DNA of 64,000 bases from Saccharospirillum mangrovi (GCF_003367315.1 NZ_CP031415.1:556001-620000), one strand, 5' to 3'; shown: positions 19,210 through 28,934, counted from the stretch's first letter. Made by a program: numbers and translations. Notes: generated from the sequence alone by a model not told the origin.

Positions 19210-20088
19210 ATGTCTCAGATCAACACCAATGCCAGTGTCGCCAAGATATTGGTGGCGCCTTCAGTGATCCTGCTGGCGCTCTGGATGATCGTGCCTCTGG
19301 CCATGACCATCTATTTCTCCACATTGAATTTCAACCTGATGATTCCGGGTGGCCGGGATTTTATCGGGTTTGAAAACTTCTACTGGTTTCTGACCGATCC
19401 CAGTTTCATCACCGGCATTATAAATACTCTGGTGCTGGTCGGTGCTGTGCTCATCATTACCGTCGGTTTGGGCACCCTGATTGCTGTATTGGTTGATAAC
19501 CCCTTCCCTGGCCGCGGCCTGGTTCGGGTGTTGCTGATTTCACCTTTTTTCATCATGCCCACGGTGAACGCCCTGATTTGGAAAAACCTGCTGATGCATC
19601 CGGTCAGCGGTTTGTTTGCCTGGCTGTTTCGCCAAGTCGGTCTGGAACCGATCGACTGGTTTACCGACCTGCCGATGACCTCCATCGTCATCATCGTGTC
19701 CTGGCAGTGGCTGCCGTTCGCCATCCTGATTCTGATGACGGCGTTGCAATCGATGGATCAGGAGCAGTTGGAAGCCGCCCGTATGGATGGCGCCGGTCCG
19801 ATCTCGACCTTCTGGCATATCACGTTGCCTCATCTGGCGCGGCCGTTGGTGGTGGTCATCATGATCGAAACCATCTTCTTGCTGTCGGTCTTCGCCGAGA
19901 TTTTCACCACTACTTCGGGTGGCCCCGGCACGCAGACCACCAACCTGGCTTATCTGATTTACACTCAGGCGTTGCTGCAGTTTGACGTCGGTATGGCGTC
20001 GGCCGGTGGCCTTATTGCGGTGGTGTTGGCCAACGTGGTGGCGGTGTTCTTAATTCGAGCGGTTGGCAAATCGCTGGCGGAACAATAG
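19210..20088 (+). CDS. mtlF: Mannitol/polyol ABC transporter, permease 1
   Basis: A 292-residue inner-membrane permease of the MalF type with six main hydrophobic segments (about 13-35, 70-95, 105-125, 155-180, 210-230, 262-285). The EAA loop that contacts the ATPase is visible as EAARMDGAGPISTFWHITLPHL at about 193-214 (EAA...G). It pairs with the next gene to form the channel. The presence of a normal EAA loop shows that the channel still expects an ATP-binding subunit, although none is encoded here. Confidence 0.92.
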   Translation: MSQINTNASVAKILVAPSVILLALWMIVPLAMTIYFSTLNFNLMIPGGRDFIGFENFYWFLTDPSFITGIINTLVLVGAVLIITVGLGTLIAVLVDNPFPGRGLVRVLLISPFFIMPTVNALIWKNLLMHPVSGLFAWLFRQVGLEPIDWFTDLPMTSIVIIVSWQWLPFAILILMTALQSMDQEQLEAARMDGAGPISTFWHITLPHLARPLVVVIMIETIFLLSVFAEIFTTTSGGPGTQTTNLAYLIYTQALLQFDVGMASAGGLIAVVLANVVAVFLIRAVGKSLAEQ

Positions 20089-20098
20089 GAGAGCGGTT

Positions 20099-20929
20099 AT
20101 GGATATGCGTCGCGCCAAAATTGTCAAAAACGTCAGCGTGACCATCGGTGCCTGGCTGGTGGCTCTGCTGATTTTCTTCCCGATTTTCTGGATGGTGCTG
20201 ACCAGCCTGAAAACCGAACTGAATGCGTTTTCCACGCCGCCGTCGCTGTTCTTTATGCCGACGCTGGAAAACTATCTGGTGGTATTCGAGCGCAGCGATT
20301 ACCTGAAGTATTTCTGGAATTCAGTGGTGATCAGTTTCGGTTCATCGATCATCGGCATGTTGATCGCGGTCCCGGGTGCTTACGCCATGGCGTTCTATCC
20401 GACGGCGCGCACCAAGGATCTGCTGCTGTGGATGTTGTCGACCAAGATGCTGCCACCGGTTGGTGTGCTGGTGCCCATTTACTTGCTGTTCCGCGACACC
20501 CATCTGCTCGACAGCAAGATTGGTCTGGTCATCATCTTCACGCTGATCAACCTGCCGATCATTATCTGGATGGTTTACACCTACTTCCGCGAAGTGCCGA
20601 AAGACATTCTGGAAGCGGTGCGCATGGACGGTGCTCATGTCTGGGGCGAAATCCGTCACGTGCTGTTGCCGATTTCACTCGGTGGTTTGTCGTCCACTTT
20701 CCTGTTGTCGCTGATTCTGAGTTGGAACGAGGCGTTCTGGTCGCTGAATTTAACGACCTCAAGCGCGGCGCCACTGACGGCGTTAATCGCCTCCTATTCC
20801 AGCCCTGAAGGATTGTTCTGGGCCAAGTTGTCGGCAGCATCGACGCTGGCCGTGGCACCCATCCTGATTTTCGGTTGGATCAGTCAGAAGCAGTTGGTGC
20901 GTGGTTTGACCTTCGGCGCCGTCAAATAA
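20099..20929 (+). CDS. mtlG: Mannitol/polyol ABC transporter, permease 2
   Basis: A 276-residue MalG-type permease. The ATG at 20099 follows AGGAGAG by 7 bases and lies 10 bases after the mtlF stop; the longer open frame upstream overlaps mtlF and has no support. Six hydrophobic segments are visible, and the EAA loop EAVRMDGAHVWGEIRHVLLP is at about 177-196. Together with MtlF it forms the membrane pore for polyol uptake. Confidence 0.92.
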   Translation: MDMRRAKIVKNVSVTIGAWLVALLIFFPIFWMVLTSLKTELNAFSTPPSLFFMPTLENYLVVFERSDYLKYFWNSVVISFGSSIIGMLIAVPGAYAMAFYPTARTKDLLLWMLSTKMLPPVGVLVPIYLLFRDTHLLDSKIGLVIIFTLINLPIIIWMVYTYFREVPKDILEAVRMDGAHVWGEIRHVLLPISLGGLSSTFLLSLILSWNEAFWSLNLTTSSAAPLTALIASYSSPEGLFWAKLSAASTLAVAPILIFGWISQKQLVRGLTFGAVK

Positions 20930-20958
20930 GACGGTGACGGAATTGCGGTTGTAATTTG

Positions 20959-21021
20959 AGGGCGGCCCTGCCGCCCTGTTGTCGAACTTGATGTTGCAAA
21001 GGGGCGAAGCCGGGCTTCGCC
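20959..21021 (+). repeat. Two hairpins between mtlG and mtlD
   Basis: The first has 7-bp arms AGGGCGG/CCGCCCT (20959-20977). The second has 8-bp arms GGCGAAGC/GCTTCGCC with a 3-base loop (21003-21021) and ends 3 bases before the GGAGG of mtlD. Neither has a T tract. They probably affect mRNA stability or mtlD translation. Confidence 0.7.
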
Positions 21022-21036
21022 GATGGAGGTAAGTGC

Positions 21037-22521
21037 GTGTCTCGATCTTCCCAAGCGCTGGCGGATGTCACCGCCGCGACCTGTCCAGAAGGGCTCGGTT
21101 GGCCGTCTTATGATCGGCAACTGACCACCGGCATCGTGCACATTGGTGTTGGCGGGTTTCACCGCGCTCACCAGGCGCGGTATCTGGACGATTATCTGGC
21201 CGCCGGCGGTGAGTCGCATTGGGGCATTTGCGGTGTCGGTCTGATGCCGGGCGACGCCAAATTGTTCCAGGCGCTGGAACAGCAGGGTGGTCTGTACAGC
21301 CTGACGGAGAAGGACGATCAACAACGCACTGACCGGGTAATCGGTTCGTTGCACCGGCTGATTTTTGCGCCGGAAAATCCGCAAGCAGCGATCGAAGCCA
21401 TGGCCGATCCGGCGGTCAAAATCATCAGCATGACCATCACCGAAGGCGGCTATCGCTACGATTTCGACAAAGACCGTTTCTTCAGTGAACACCCGGATAT
21501 CCAACACGATCTGGCCAACCCGCAGGCACCGAAAACGGTGTTCGGTTACTTGTGGCAGGCGGCCAAGTCGCGCTCAGCCTTAGGTGACGCCGGTCGTGTC
21601 ACGTTGATGTCGTGCGACAACGTACCGCACAACGGCAATGTGTTGCGCAAAGCCATGCTGGCCTTTATCGAACTGGCCGATCCGGCGTTGAAACCCTGGT
21701 TTGAGCAGTCGGCGTCGTACCCCAATTCGATGGTCGATCGCATCACTCCTGCGCCGGAACCGGCGGACGCTGAACGCATTGCCAGTCACTATGGCGTGAT
21801 CGATCCCTGCGCGCTCGGTTGCGAAACTTTTATTCAGTGGGTAATTGAAGACGATTTCATTGCCGGACGTCCGGCGCTGGAAAACGTGGGTGTGGAATTC
21901 ACCGACGATGTGTCGCCTTACGAGATGACCAAGTTGCGCCTGCTCAACGGCAGCCACCTGATGATGGGCTTTGTCGGGTATCTGGCCGGCTATGAGCGTG
22001 TCGATCTGGCGATCAAGGATCCGGCCATTGCCAAGCTGGTGCGCCAGTACATGGAGCGCGACGCCGAGCCGACACTGGCGCGCGAAGTCATGCCGTTCCG
22101 TGCCTACGAAGACACCCTGATCGAACGCTTTGGCAATTCACAGATTGGCGATCAACAGGTGCGTATCTGTTCAGATGGCTACGCCAAGCTGAAAAACTAC
22201 GTCATGCCGGTGGTGCGCGACGCTCAGGCGCAAGGCCTGGCGGTGCATCGCCTGGCATTTCTGTTTGCCACCTTCCTGGCTTATCTCAACGGCGTGGCCG
22301 ATGACGGCCGGCCGTTGCGCATCATTGAGTTCAACTTGAGCGAAGCGGACAACCGCGCCAGTCGTGACAACCGGCTGTCGTTGCTGAAAACCGAGGCACT
22401 CTTCGGGGTACAGCCGAATGAGCAGGATCAGGCGTTTCTGGCGTTGGTGGAGCACTGGTATCAACGCGTTGTTGCAGACGGTGGCTACACCGCGCTGTTG
22501 GCTCTGTTGGACGAGAATTAA
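21037..22521 (+). CDS. mtlD: Mannitol 2-dehydrogenase (polyol long-chain dehydrogenase)
   Basis: It oxidises mannitol to fructose with NAD in the cytoplasm, linking the transporter to central metabolism. The 494 residues match the PSLDR family. The N-terminal Rossmann part starts at HIGVGGFHRAHQARYLD, and the catalytic signature K-x5-N-x2-H is present in KLRLLNGSHLMMGF at about 298-311. Translation starts at GTG with GGAGG 7 bases upstream. The fructokinase and xylulokinase genes that follow in the P. fluorescens mtl operon are absent, and a strong terminator ends the unit here. Confidence 0.93.
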   Translation: MSRSSQALADVTAATCPEGLGWPSYDRQLTTGIVHIGVGGFHRAHQARYLDDYLAAGGESHWGICGVGLMPGDAKLFQALEQQGGLYSLTEKDDQQRTDRVIGSLHRLIFAPENPQAAIEAMADPAVKIISMTITEGGYRYDFDKDRFFSEHPDIQHDLANPQAPKTVFGYLWQAAKSRSALGDAGRVTLMSCDNVPHNGNVLRKAMLAFIELADPALKPWFEQSASYPNSMVDRITPAPEPADAERIASHYGVIDPCALGCETFIQWVIEDDFIAGRPALENVGVEFTDDVSPYEMTKLRLLNGSHLMMGFVGYLAGYERVDLAIKDPAIAKLVRQYMERDAEPTLAREVMPFRAYEDTLIERFGNSQIGDQQVRICSDGYAKLKNYVMPVVRDAQAQGLAVHRLAFLFATFLAYLNGVADDGRPLRIIEFNLSEADNRASRDNRLSLLKTEALFGVQPNEQDQAFLALVEHWYQRVVADGGYTALLALLDEN

Positions 22522-22568
22522 CTTCATGGTGGGTCGTCCTGGTTTAGCCAGGTCGATCGGCAGCGCTT

Positions 22569-22595
22569 GGCGGCCCCGGGGGGCCGCCTTTTTTT
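22569..22595 (+). terminator. Intrinsic terminator of the mtl operon
   Basis: GC stem GGCGGCCCC/GGGGCCGCC followed by seven T (22589-22595). Confidence 0.92.
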
Positions 22596-22629
22596 GCGTT
22601 GCGTTTAGGTGTTAACGGTTGAGTAGGTG

Positions 22630-24681
22630 TTAACGGTCGAGCCGGAAGCGTTCGACTTCGGTTTCCAATTGAGTGGCGATGTCGCCCAGGCGTTGGCTGT
22701 CGTCCAGTGCCGATTGAGCGCCGTCTCGGGTTTGGCGGGCCACTTCGGCCACGCGCACCAGTCGTTCGCTCATCTCCTGACCGGAGCGGTCCTGCTCGCC
22801 CGTGGCTTCGGCGATGCTGCGGCTGAGTTCGTCGATCAAACCAATGCGCTGACGGAAACCGTCCAGGCTGTGGCTGGAATGCTCGGCGACGCGGTAACAC
22901 TGCTCAATGGCGACGCGGTTGTCATTCAGGCGTTCGGCCAGTTGGCCGTAGCCGCGTGTCAGTTGTTCGATGATGTCGCGGATGCGGGTGGTGGAGTCGG
23001 CCGTACGGCTGGCGAGCGCTCGGACTTCGTCGGCAACCACAGCAAAACCGCGACCATTCTCACCGGCGCGGGCGGCTTCAATGGCGGCGTTCAACGCCAA
23101 TAAATTGGTCTGTTCGGCGATGCTTTCGATGTCGCCCGACACCGTTTCGACGTCCTGCATCTGTTGTGTCAGATCGTTCATGGTGCGCACCGACTGCTCA
23201 AAGGCTTCGCTCAGTTGCGCCAGCGATTGCTGGTTGTTGCGCATTTCCTGCAAGGTGCTGGCGATGTCGCTGTTGGCCTGTTGGCTTTCGTCCATGCCTT
23301 GGCGTGTGGTGTCGGCCACGGCCTGAATGGATGCGCTCATTTCGGTCATCGATGCCGACAGCGATTCGATGTCTTCGCTCTGGCGTCCGGCGTTTTGGTT
23401 GAGGCGTTTGGCGAGCGATTGGCTGTCTTGCGCCGAGCGTTGCATGGTCAAGGCGCGCTGGCGCAGATCGTCGATGATCTTGTTCAGCGATTGCCGGACC
23501 GTCTCGACCGCCTGGCTCAATTCGCCCATTTCATCGCGGCTGTGATGCATCAGCCGGACGCTGAGATCGCCTTGCGACAAAGCGCCCAGTGCGGTTTGCA
23601 GGCGGCGCATCGGTGGCCGGATGGAGCGCACGATCAACCACAGCACCACCAGCGTCACGCCGATGGCAATCGCCAGAGCGGCGCTGCTGGCGAGTTGGCT
23701 CAACATCAGATGTCGGGCGACGGTGTCGTTGGTGCGCTGTGAATAGTTCTGAGCGAACTCGTTCAGTGCGGCCAGTTGGGTTTCCGCCTGACGCTGTAAT
23801 TCGCCAAGGTCAGCCAGCGTTTGTGCCTGTTCGGTTTCCACGTTCAGCAGGGTCCGGCGGTCGGCGATCAAACCGGGTTGATCGTCGCTGCCTTGTGTCA
23901 GTTGCGTCAGCAGGTCCGAGGTATCCTGAGCTGAGCGCATGAACGTCTGGGCTTCCGGCACGCGCATCGCCAGGGTGGTGAAGTTGAAGAACTGCGTCTG
24001 GTGGTTTTGGTCCCATTGCTGGAATTGCTGTTCGCGCTCGGCCAGTTGTTCGAGTGAATCCGCCAGACTGATGTTTTTAATCACCATCAGGCCGCTGAGA
24101 AAGGAGGCGTAAAATTCGTAAGCGACGGCCAGCGAATAGTCGTCGGGCAGTGAGAACAGCAGGTCTTCGAACAAGGGGCCGATGTCGGCGGCCAATTGGT
24201 CGGCGCGGGCGGCGTCGCCGTCAAAGCGCGCGCGCGTGGTCAGGCTTTGCTGGTGCTGATTCAGGGCGGTATCGGTCAGTTGCGACATCTGCGCCAGCCG
24301 TTCGGTTAATTCGGCAAGACGGTCGCTGGCGTCAGCGGCGTCGTCCAGCCCGCCCAGTAACTGAGACAGTTGTTCCGCCAACTCGCGCTGGCGCGCCTGA
24401 CTGGCCGCCAGGCGTTCGCGCTGCGGCGCCAGGTTGGCTTCGTCGTGCTGACTCAGCGCTTGCTGGAACCGTTCGGCGGCGCGGCTGATGGCCAGGTCGA
24501 GATCGTTGTTGGTGGTGACGATGGGGGTGGCGTTGTCAGTCAGCTGATCGACACTGTGAATGGTCTGGCGACCGTAGCCGATGCCAATGCCGGTGGCGAT
24601 GGCGACCACCGCCAGCACCAGACTGAAACCCAAGCCGATGCGCAACACGATACTGGGGCGGGGCAAAGCGAAACCTGTCAT
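22630..24681 (-). CDS. Methyl-accepting chemotaxis protein, large helical sensor region
   Basis: A 683-residue chemoreceptor. The ATG at 24681 gives [19 protein letters not shown] with AAGG 8 bases upstream; an upstream in-frame start would add 29 residues before the membrane helix. Membrane helices lie at about 12-35 and 315-340, separated by about 280 residues of predicted helical periplasmic sequence. HAMP (about 340-395) and the signalling domain with [21 protein letters not shown] follow. It converges on mtlD and is divergent from the second AraC gene, so a role in polyol taxis is possible but unproven. Confidence 0.9.
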   Translation of the reverse strand: MTGFALPRPSIVLRIGLGFSLVLAVVAIATGIGIGYGRQTIHSVDQLTDNATPIVTTNNDLDLAISRAAERFQQALSQHDEANLAPQRERLAASQARQRELAEQLSQLLGGLDDAADASDRLAELTERLAQMSQLTDTALNQHQQSLTTRARFDGDAARADQLAADIGPLFEDLLFSLPDDYSLAVAYEFYASFLSGLMVIKNISLADSLEQLAEREQQFQQWDQNHQTQFFNFTTLAMRVPEAQTFMRSAQDTSDLLTQLTQGSDDQPGLIADRRTLLNVETEQAQTLADLGELQRQAETQLAALNEFAQNYSQRTNDTVARHLMLSQLASSAALAIAIGVTLVVLWLIVRSIRPPMRRLQTALGALSQGDLSVRLMHHSRDEMGELSQAVETVRQSLNKIIDDLRQRALTMQRSAQDSQSLAKRLNQNAGRQSEDIESLSASMTEMSASIQAVADTTRQGMDESQQANSDIASTLQEMRNNQQSLAQLSEAFEQSVRTMNDLTQQMQDVETVSGDIESIAEQTNLLALNAAIEAARAGENGRGFAVVADEVRALASRTADSTTRIRDIIEQLTRGYGQLAERLNDNRVAIEQCYRVAEHSSHSLDGFRQRIGLIDELSRSIAEATGEQDRSGQEMSERLVRVAEVARQTRDGAQSALDDSQRLGDIATQLETEVERFRLDR

Positions 24682-24891
24682 TGTGATTGCCTTGTACGGC
24701 GCGGCGGACGGGGCCGCTCGTTGTTTTTGTCTTATTTCAGTTAACGGCGCGTCGGGTAAAGCCACCAATAGATTATGTTTCGATTTCGATACTATTTTGA
24801 CTTAATGCTGTTTGGCGCCGGACCATGCGCTACACTTTAGACCAATCTGATCGCCTTCCAAGAATCACAAGCCGGCGGGGGAGCAGCAGCC

Positions 24892-25785
24892 ATGAGTGTT
24901 GCAAAACCGAGTTATGAAGCCGTCTACGAAGCCGACCGCAGCTTTCGCTATCTGGCGCACGGCGCCGACAGCTCACTGGTGCGCTGGCATTACCACGACG
25001 AATACGAACTTCACCTGATTCAAAGCACCGAGGGCAATGCCTTTATCGGTGATTACGTTGGCCCGTTCCGTCCCGGTACGGTGTTTTTGTGTGGCCCTTA
25101 TTTACCCCACAACTGGGTGTCGCTCGGACATTTTGAGAAAGGCATTCGCGATCGGGTGATCAACTTTTCCGATCAGCGCATTCAGGCGCTCGCCGAGTGT
25201 CTGCCGGAAATGCGCAGCCTGCAGGCAATGCTGGCGGATTCGCGTTACGGCATTGAGTTTTCGCCTGACGCCAGCGCCGACGTCATCGACGATTTCGCCG
25301 AAATCGCCGGCTTAAAAGGCATGGCGCGGGTACTGCGCTTCCTGGAGATCATGACGCGGCTGGCGGAGTCGGGCGATTATCGATTGTTGTCGAGCCGCTC
25401 GTACGAGAGCGAGTCGGATACTCAGACCGAAGCGCGCGTCAATTCAGCGGTCAGTTACATCATTGAGCACTGCACGCGCGAACTGACACTGGATGAAGTG
25501 GCCGGCCACATGGGCCTGGCGCCCTCGTTCTTCTCGCGCTGGTTCAAGAAGGCAACTGGTTATCGGTTTATCGATTTCGTCACCCGCCTGCGCATCAGCC
25601 GCGCTTGCGAACAACTGGAAGTCAGCACCAAACCCATCACCAATATCTGCTTCGAAGCAGGCTTCGCCAATGTGGCGAATTTCAATCGGCATTTCCTGAA
25701 AATCAAAGGCATGACACCGCGCCAATACCGCGAATCCATCGCGCTGCGCGGCAAAACACCGATCAAGGTTTCCCTGCGTCGCTAG
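24892..25785 (+). CDS. AraC family regulator, paralogue of MtlR
   Basis: A 297-residue AraC-type regulator clearly paralogous to the protein at 16791-17690: they share YLSHGADS/YLAHGADS, RWHYHxEYELHLI, FIGDYxGPFRP and a nearly identical last DNA-binding helix region. The N-terminal cupin-like domain covers about 25-90 and the double HTH about 190-290. A GGGGGAG stretch precedes the ATG. It lies between a divergent chemoreceptor and the cupredoxin gene and has no obvious target of its own; either may be its target, or it may act on the mtl genes. Confidence 0.85.
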   Translation: MSVAKPSYEAVYEADRSFRYLAHGADSSLVRWHYHDEYELHLIQSTEGNAFIGDYVGPFRPGTVFLCGPYLPHNWVSLGHFEKGIRDRVINFSDQRIQALAECLPEMRSLQAMLADSRYGIEFSPDASADVIDDFAEIAGLKGMARVLRFLEIMTRLAESGDYRLLSSRSYESESDTQTEARVNSAVSYIIEHCTRELTLDEVAGHMGLAPSFFSRWFKKATGYRFIDFVTRLRISRACEQLEVSTKPITNICFEAGFANVANFNRHFLKIKGMTPRQYRESIALRGKTPIKVSLRR

Positions 25786-25854
25786 ACTAGCGCGATCCCC
25801 CCTTTTCTTCGGTATAGTGGCCTTCATCCGCAGTCAATCAATAGGGTGAAGTAG

Positions 25855-26538
25855 ATGAACAAGGGATGGTTAACCGGGGCTGTATTGGCGGGATGGCTGA
25901 TAGGTCCGGTACAAGCGATAGCAGCAACCTTACCAACGCTGCATTTTACCGATAATACGGGTAAGGACGTGCCCGATGCCGTGGTCGAGCTGAAAGACGC
26001 GACTGCTGTGACGCCGCCGCAGACACCGGATGAGGTCATTGTCGATCAGATCAACATTGCCTTTGTGCCGGAAATCGCGGTTATCCGCGTTGGCACCAAG
26101 GTGCGTTTCCCCAACAGCGACGAAACCCGTCATCACGTCTATTCGTTCTCCGAAGCCAAGCCGTTCGAGTTGCAACTCTATAAAGGCAACGACGCGCCGC
26201 CGATTGAATTCGATAAAGCCGGTCTGGTTGCCCTGGGCTGCAACATTCACGATTCCATGCGCGGCTACATCTATGTGGTCGAAGGCTCACTCTTCGGCCA
26301 GACCGACGATCAGGGCGCCGTTACGCTGCCGGCTTTCAACGCTGAGCAATCGCCGTATCTGGTGATCTGGCATCCGGATATGGAAACGCCGTTCCAACTG
26401 GCGATTGCCGATCTGGCCGACCCCAATGCTGATCGTCTGGATATCCAGCTGCCGTTTGAATTGACCGTCGATGATCCGTCGCAGTCGCCGTCGAGTTTGT
26501 ACGACCGTCTGCAAAGGTATCAGTCCGATGGCAATTAG
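25855..26538 (+). CDS. Periplasmic cupredoxin-like protein
   Basis: A 227-residue secreted protein with a Sec signal peptide (cleavage near residue 24, AIAA). The middle shows a plastocyanin-like copper site: RHHVYSF at about 96-102 supplies one His, and CNIHDSM at about 125-131 supplies Cys, His and Met in the type 1 order C-x2-H-x2-M. Annotated relatives are often called methylamine utilization protein, without evidence for that role. It overlaps the next gene, a membrane EAL protein, by 11 bases, so the pair probably works together in sensing. Confidence 0.8.
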   Translation: MNKGWLTGAVLAGWLIGPVQAIAATLPTLHFTDNTGKDVPDAVVELKDATAVTPPQTPDEVIVDQINIAFVPEIAVIRVGTKVRFPNSDETRHHVYSFSEAKPFELQLYKGNDAPPIEFDKAGLVALGCNIHDSMRGYIYVVEGSLFGQTDDQGAVTLPAFNAEQSPYLVIWHPDMETPFQLAIADLADPNADRLDIQLPFELTVDDPSQSPSSLYDRLQRYQSDGN

Positions 26539-28867
26539 TTTCCGAACTCGCCTGCTGCTGATTTTCCTCAGCCTACTCGGGCTGACACTGTCGGTTACGC
26601 TCTGGGCGGTATTGCGCGCGACGGACGCCAATGCGCGTGCTGGCGCTAACCGCGAATTGGCCGTGGCCGAACGCGTCTTCGATACGCTGCTTACCGATAA
26701 CAGCCGTCAGTTGACTGACCGCACCACCTTGCTGGCAGAAGATTTCGGCTTCAAGCAGGCCATTGCCACCAACGAAGAAGGCACCATCGTCAGCGTTCTG
26801 GCTAACCACGGTGATCGGGTCGGGGCCGACATGATTGTGTTAATGAGCCCGGACGGCGAGGTGTTGATCAGTACTCACGACATCGACTCCGAACTGGCGG
26901 AACTGGGCGATTCGATTCGTCAGCAACAACGCCCGTTCAGCGTTCTGGCGCTGGCCGAAGACGCGCCCTACCAACTGGTGATGGTGCCGGTGCAGGCACC
27001 GCAATTGATCGCCTGGGTTGGCATGGGGTTCATCATGGACACCGCCTTGCTGGATAGCTTCCGCGACATCACCGGTACCAACATCACCTTGCTGTACCGC
27101 GCTGGTGAATCCGCGCCGGTGCAGAGTTTCACGACCTTGAACGCTGAATTGCCGGTAGCCGAACTGGCCGGCGATTTCGCGTCGGTACTGGACCAGGCCA
27201 CGGATCAGTTTGGTGAGTCGGGTTGGTTAAGCCGCCAGGGCGTACTCAAAGACAGAGACGGCCAGCAACTGGGCATGTTGCTGTCGGTGTCGTTGCAGGA
27301 GGCACTGGCCGCCTACGATGGTTTGCGTAATCAGATGCTCGCCATTGCTGCCATCGCGCTGGTGTTGGCCGCACTGGCTACCGCCTTGATCGCCGGCGGC
27401 ATCAGCCGACCGATCAGCGCCCTGGTGGTGGCCGCACGGCGCATCGGCCAGGGCAACTACAACCAGAAAGTGGCGTTGCATGGTAACAACGAATTCGCGG
27501 TGCTGGGCGACACGCTCGACTCCATGCAAAGCGCTATTCAGGAGCGTGAGCGACATATCCTCTATCAGGCACAACACGACCTGCTGACCGGCTTGCCCAA
27601 CCGCGATCAGATTGGCCGCCTGATTACCGAGCGCCTGGCGGAAGAGCCGATAGCGCCTTTCGGTGTCATCCTGCTGCAACTCAGTAACTTCGATGATCTC
27701 AGCGATGTTTACGGCCTGTCGGTTATGGATGCGGTCTTGCCGCAGGTCGCCAGCCGTCTGGCCGATACCTGCCGCGATCTCGACAAGGTGGGTCGCATCG
27801 GCACCGACGAATTCCTGTTGCTGGTCGATGGCCTGATGGAAGACGGCGCGGTTGCCGAAGCCGACCGTTATCTGGCGCTGTTCGACGACGCCTTCCGCCA
27901 TGACAGCCTGGAAATCAAAGTCGAGGCGCGTTTGGGCATGGTGTTCTGCCCACAGCAGGCCAACGACTACGAAGACCTGATGCGCCGCTGCCATCTGGCG
28001 ATCAGCGAAGCGCGGCATCTGGGCCATAGCGTCGCCACCTATCAGGATGGTCAGGACGAGCGTCATTTGCGCCGCATCACCGTGACCAACCGGCTGCAGC
28101 AGGCCATTGCCGAAGGCGGCTTCCAGCTGATGTTCCAACCGCAATACAGCCTGGAACATCAACGCATGCGTTCGGTGGAAGTGCTGATTCGCTGGAACGA
28201 CCCGGTATTGGGCCGCATGTTCCCGGACGAATTCATTCCGCTGGCCGAACAGTCGGGCGATATCACTTTGATCACCGACTGGGTGTTCAACGAGTCGATC
28301 CGGCAGATGCGCCGTTGGCAGGCCGATGGCTACCCGGATCTGGGCATCAGCGTGAATTTGTCGGCTAAAGACATCCTCAAGGACAGCTTTGTCGACAGCC
28401 TGCTGGCGCGCATTCAACAGCACGGTCTGAAAGGCGAAGAGCTGATTCTGGAAGTTACCGAAAGCGCCATGATGGCCGACACCGAACGAGCGCTGAAAAA
28501 CCTCAAGCGGCTTTACGACGCCGGCGTCGAACTGGCGATGGACGATTTCGGCACCGGCTTCTCGTCGCTGGCGCAATTGAAGTCGATGCCGGTGCACGAA
28601 TTGAAGATCGACAAGGCGTTTATTCTCAACTTAGCGACCGACGCCGACGACCAACGCATCGTCAAATCCACCATCGAGATGGCGCTGCAATTAGGGCTGA
28701 GTGTGCTGGCCGAAGGGGTGGAAGATCAGCGCTCCATCGCCTTGCTTGAGGCCATGGGTTGCCACTGCATTCAGGGCTATTGCCTGGCCAAGGCGCTGCC
28801 GTATGAAGACTTGATGGCCTGGCTTGCCACCTTCAATCGCGAGCCAGAAAGCTTTTTACAGGCTTAA
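26528..28867 (+). CDS. Membrane GGDEF/EAL protein, probable c-di-GMP phosphodiesterase
   Basis: A 779-residue inner-membrane signalling protein. A membrane helix (about 6-28) and a second (about 270-295) enclose a periplasmic sensor region; HAMP follows (about 295-350). The GGDEF domain has GTDEF at 425-429 in place of GGDEF, so cyclase activity is doubtful, but the inhibitory-site motif RDLD (416-419) sits at the correct distance. The EAL domain looks intact: E551 in EVLIR, NLSAK, EVTES, DDFGTGFSSL, KIDKAF and EGVED. The ATG overlaps the cupredoxin gene by 11 bases. Confidence 0.88.
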   Translation: MAISFRTRLLLIFLSLLGLTLSVTLWAVLRATDANARAGANRELAVAERVFDTLLTDNSRQLTDRTTLLAEDFGFKQAIATNEEGTIVSVLANHGDRVGADMIVLMSPDGEVLISTHDIDSELAELGDSIRQQQRPFSVLALAEDAPYQLVMVPVQAPQLIAWVGMGFIMDTALLDSFRDITGTNITLLYRAGESAPVQSFTTLNAELPVAELAGDFASVLDQATDQFGESGWLSRQGVLKDRDGQQLGMLLSVSLQEALAAYDGLRNQMLAIAAIALVLAALATALIAGGISRPISALVVAARRIGQGNYNQKVALHGNNEFAVLGDTLDSMQSAIQERERHILYQAQHDLLTGLPNRDQIGRLITERLAEEPIAPFGVILLQLSNFDDLSDVYGLSVMDAVLPQVASRLADTCRDLDKVGRIGTDEFLLLVDGLMEDGAVAEADRYLALFDDAFRHDSLEIKVEARLGMVFCPQQANDYEDLMRRCHLAISEARHLGHSVATYQDGQDERHLRRITVTNRLQQAIAEGGFQLMFQPQYSLEHQRMRSVEVLIRWNDPVLGRMFPDEFIPLAEQSGDITLITDWVFNESIRQMRRWQADGYPDLGISVNLSAKDILKDSFVDSLLARIQQHGLKGEELILEVTESAMMADTERALKNLKRLYDAGVELAMDDFGTGFSSLAQLKSMPVHELKIDKAFILNLATDADDQRIVKSTIEMALQLGLSVLAEGVEDQRSIALLEAMGCHCIQGYCLAKALPYEDLMAWLATFNREPESFLQA

Positions 28868-28874
28868 AAAAAAT

Positions 28875-28916
28875 AAACGGGCCGGTGCCCTGGTTTACCA
28901 GGGCACCGGCCCGTTT
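28875..28916. terminator. Bidirectional intrinsic terminator
   Basis: A perfect 19-bp stem (28875-28893 with 28898-28916) with loop TTTA, A-rich on the left and ending in six T on the right. It serves the EAL gene on the plus strand and the unknown gene on the minus strand. Confidence 0.95.
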
Positions 28917-28934
28917 TTTATTCATTCGTTAAAC

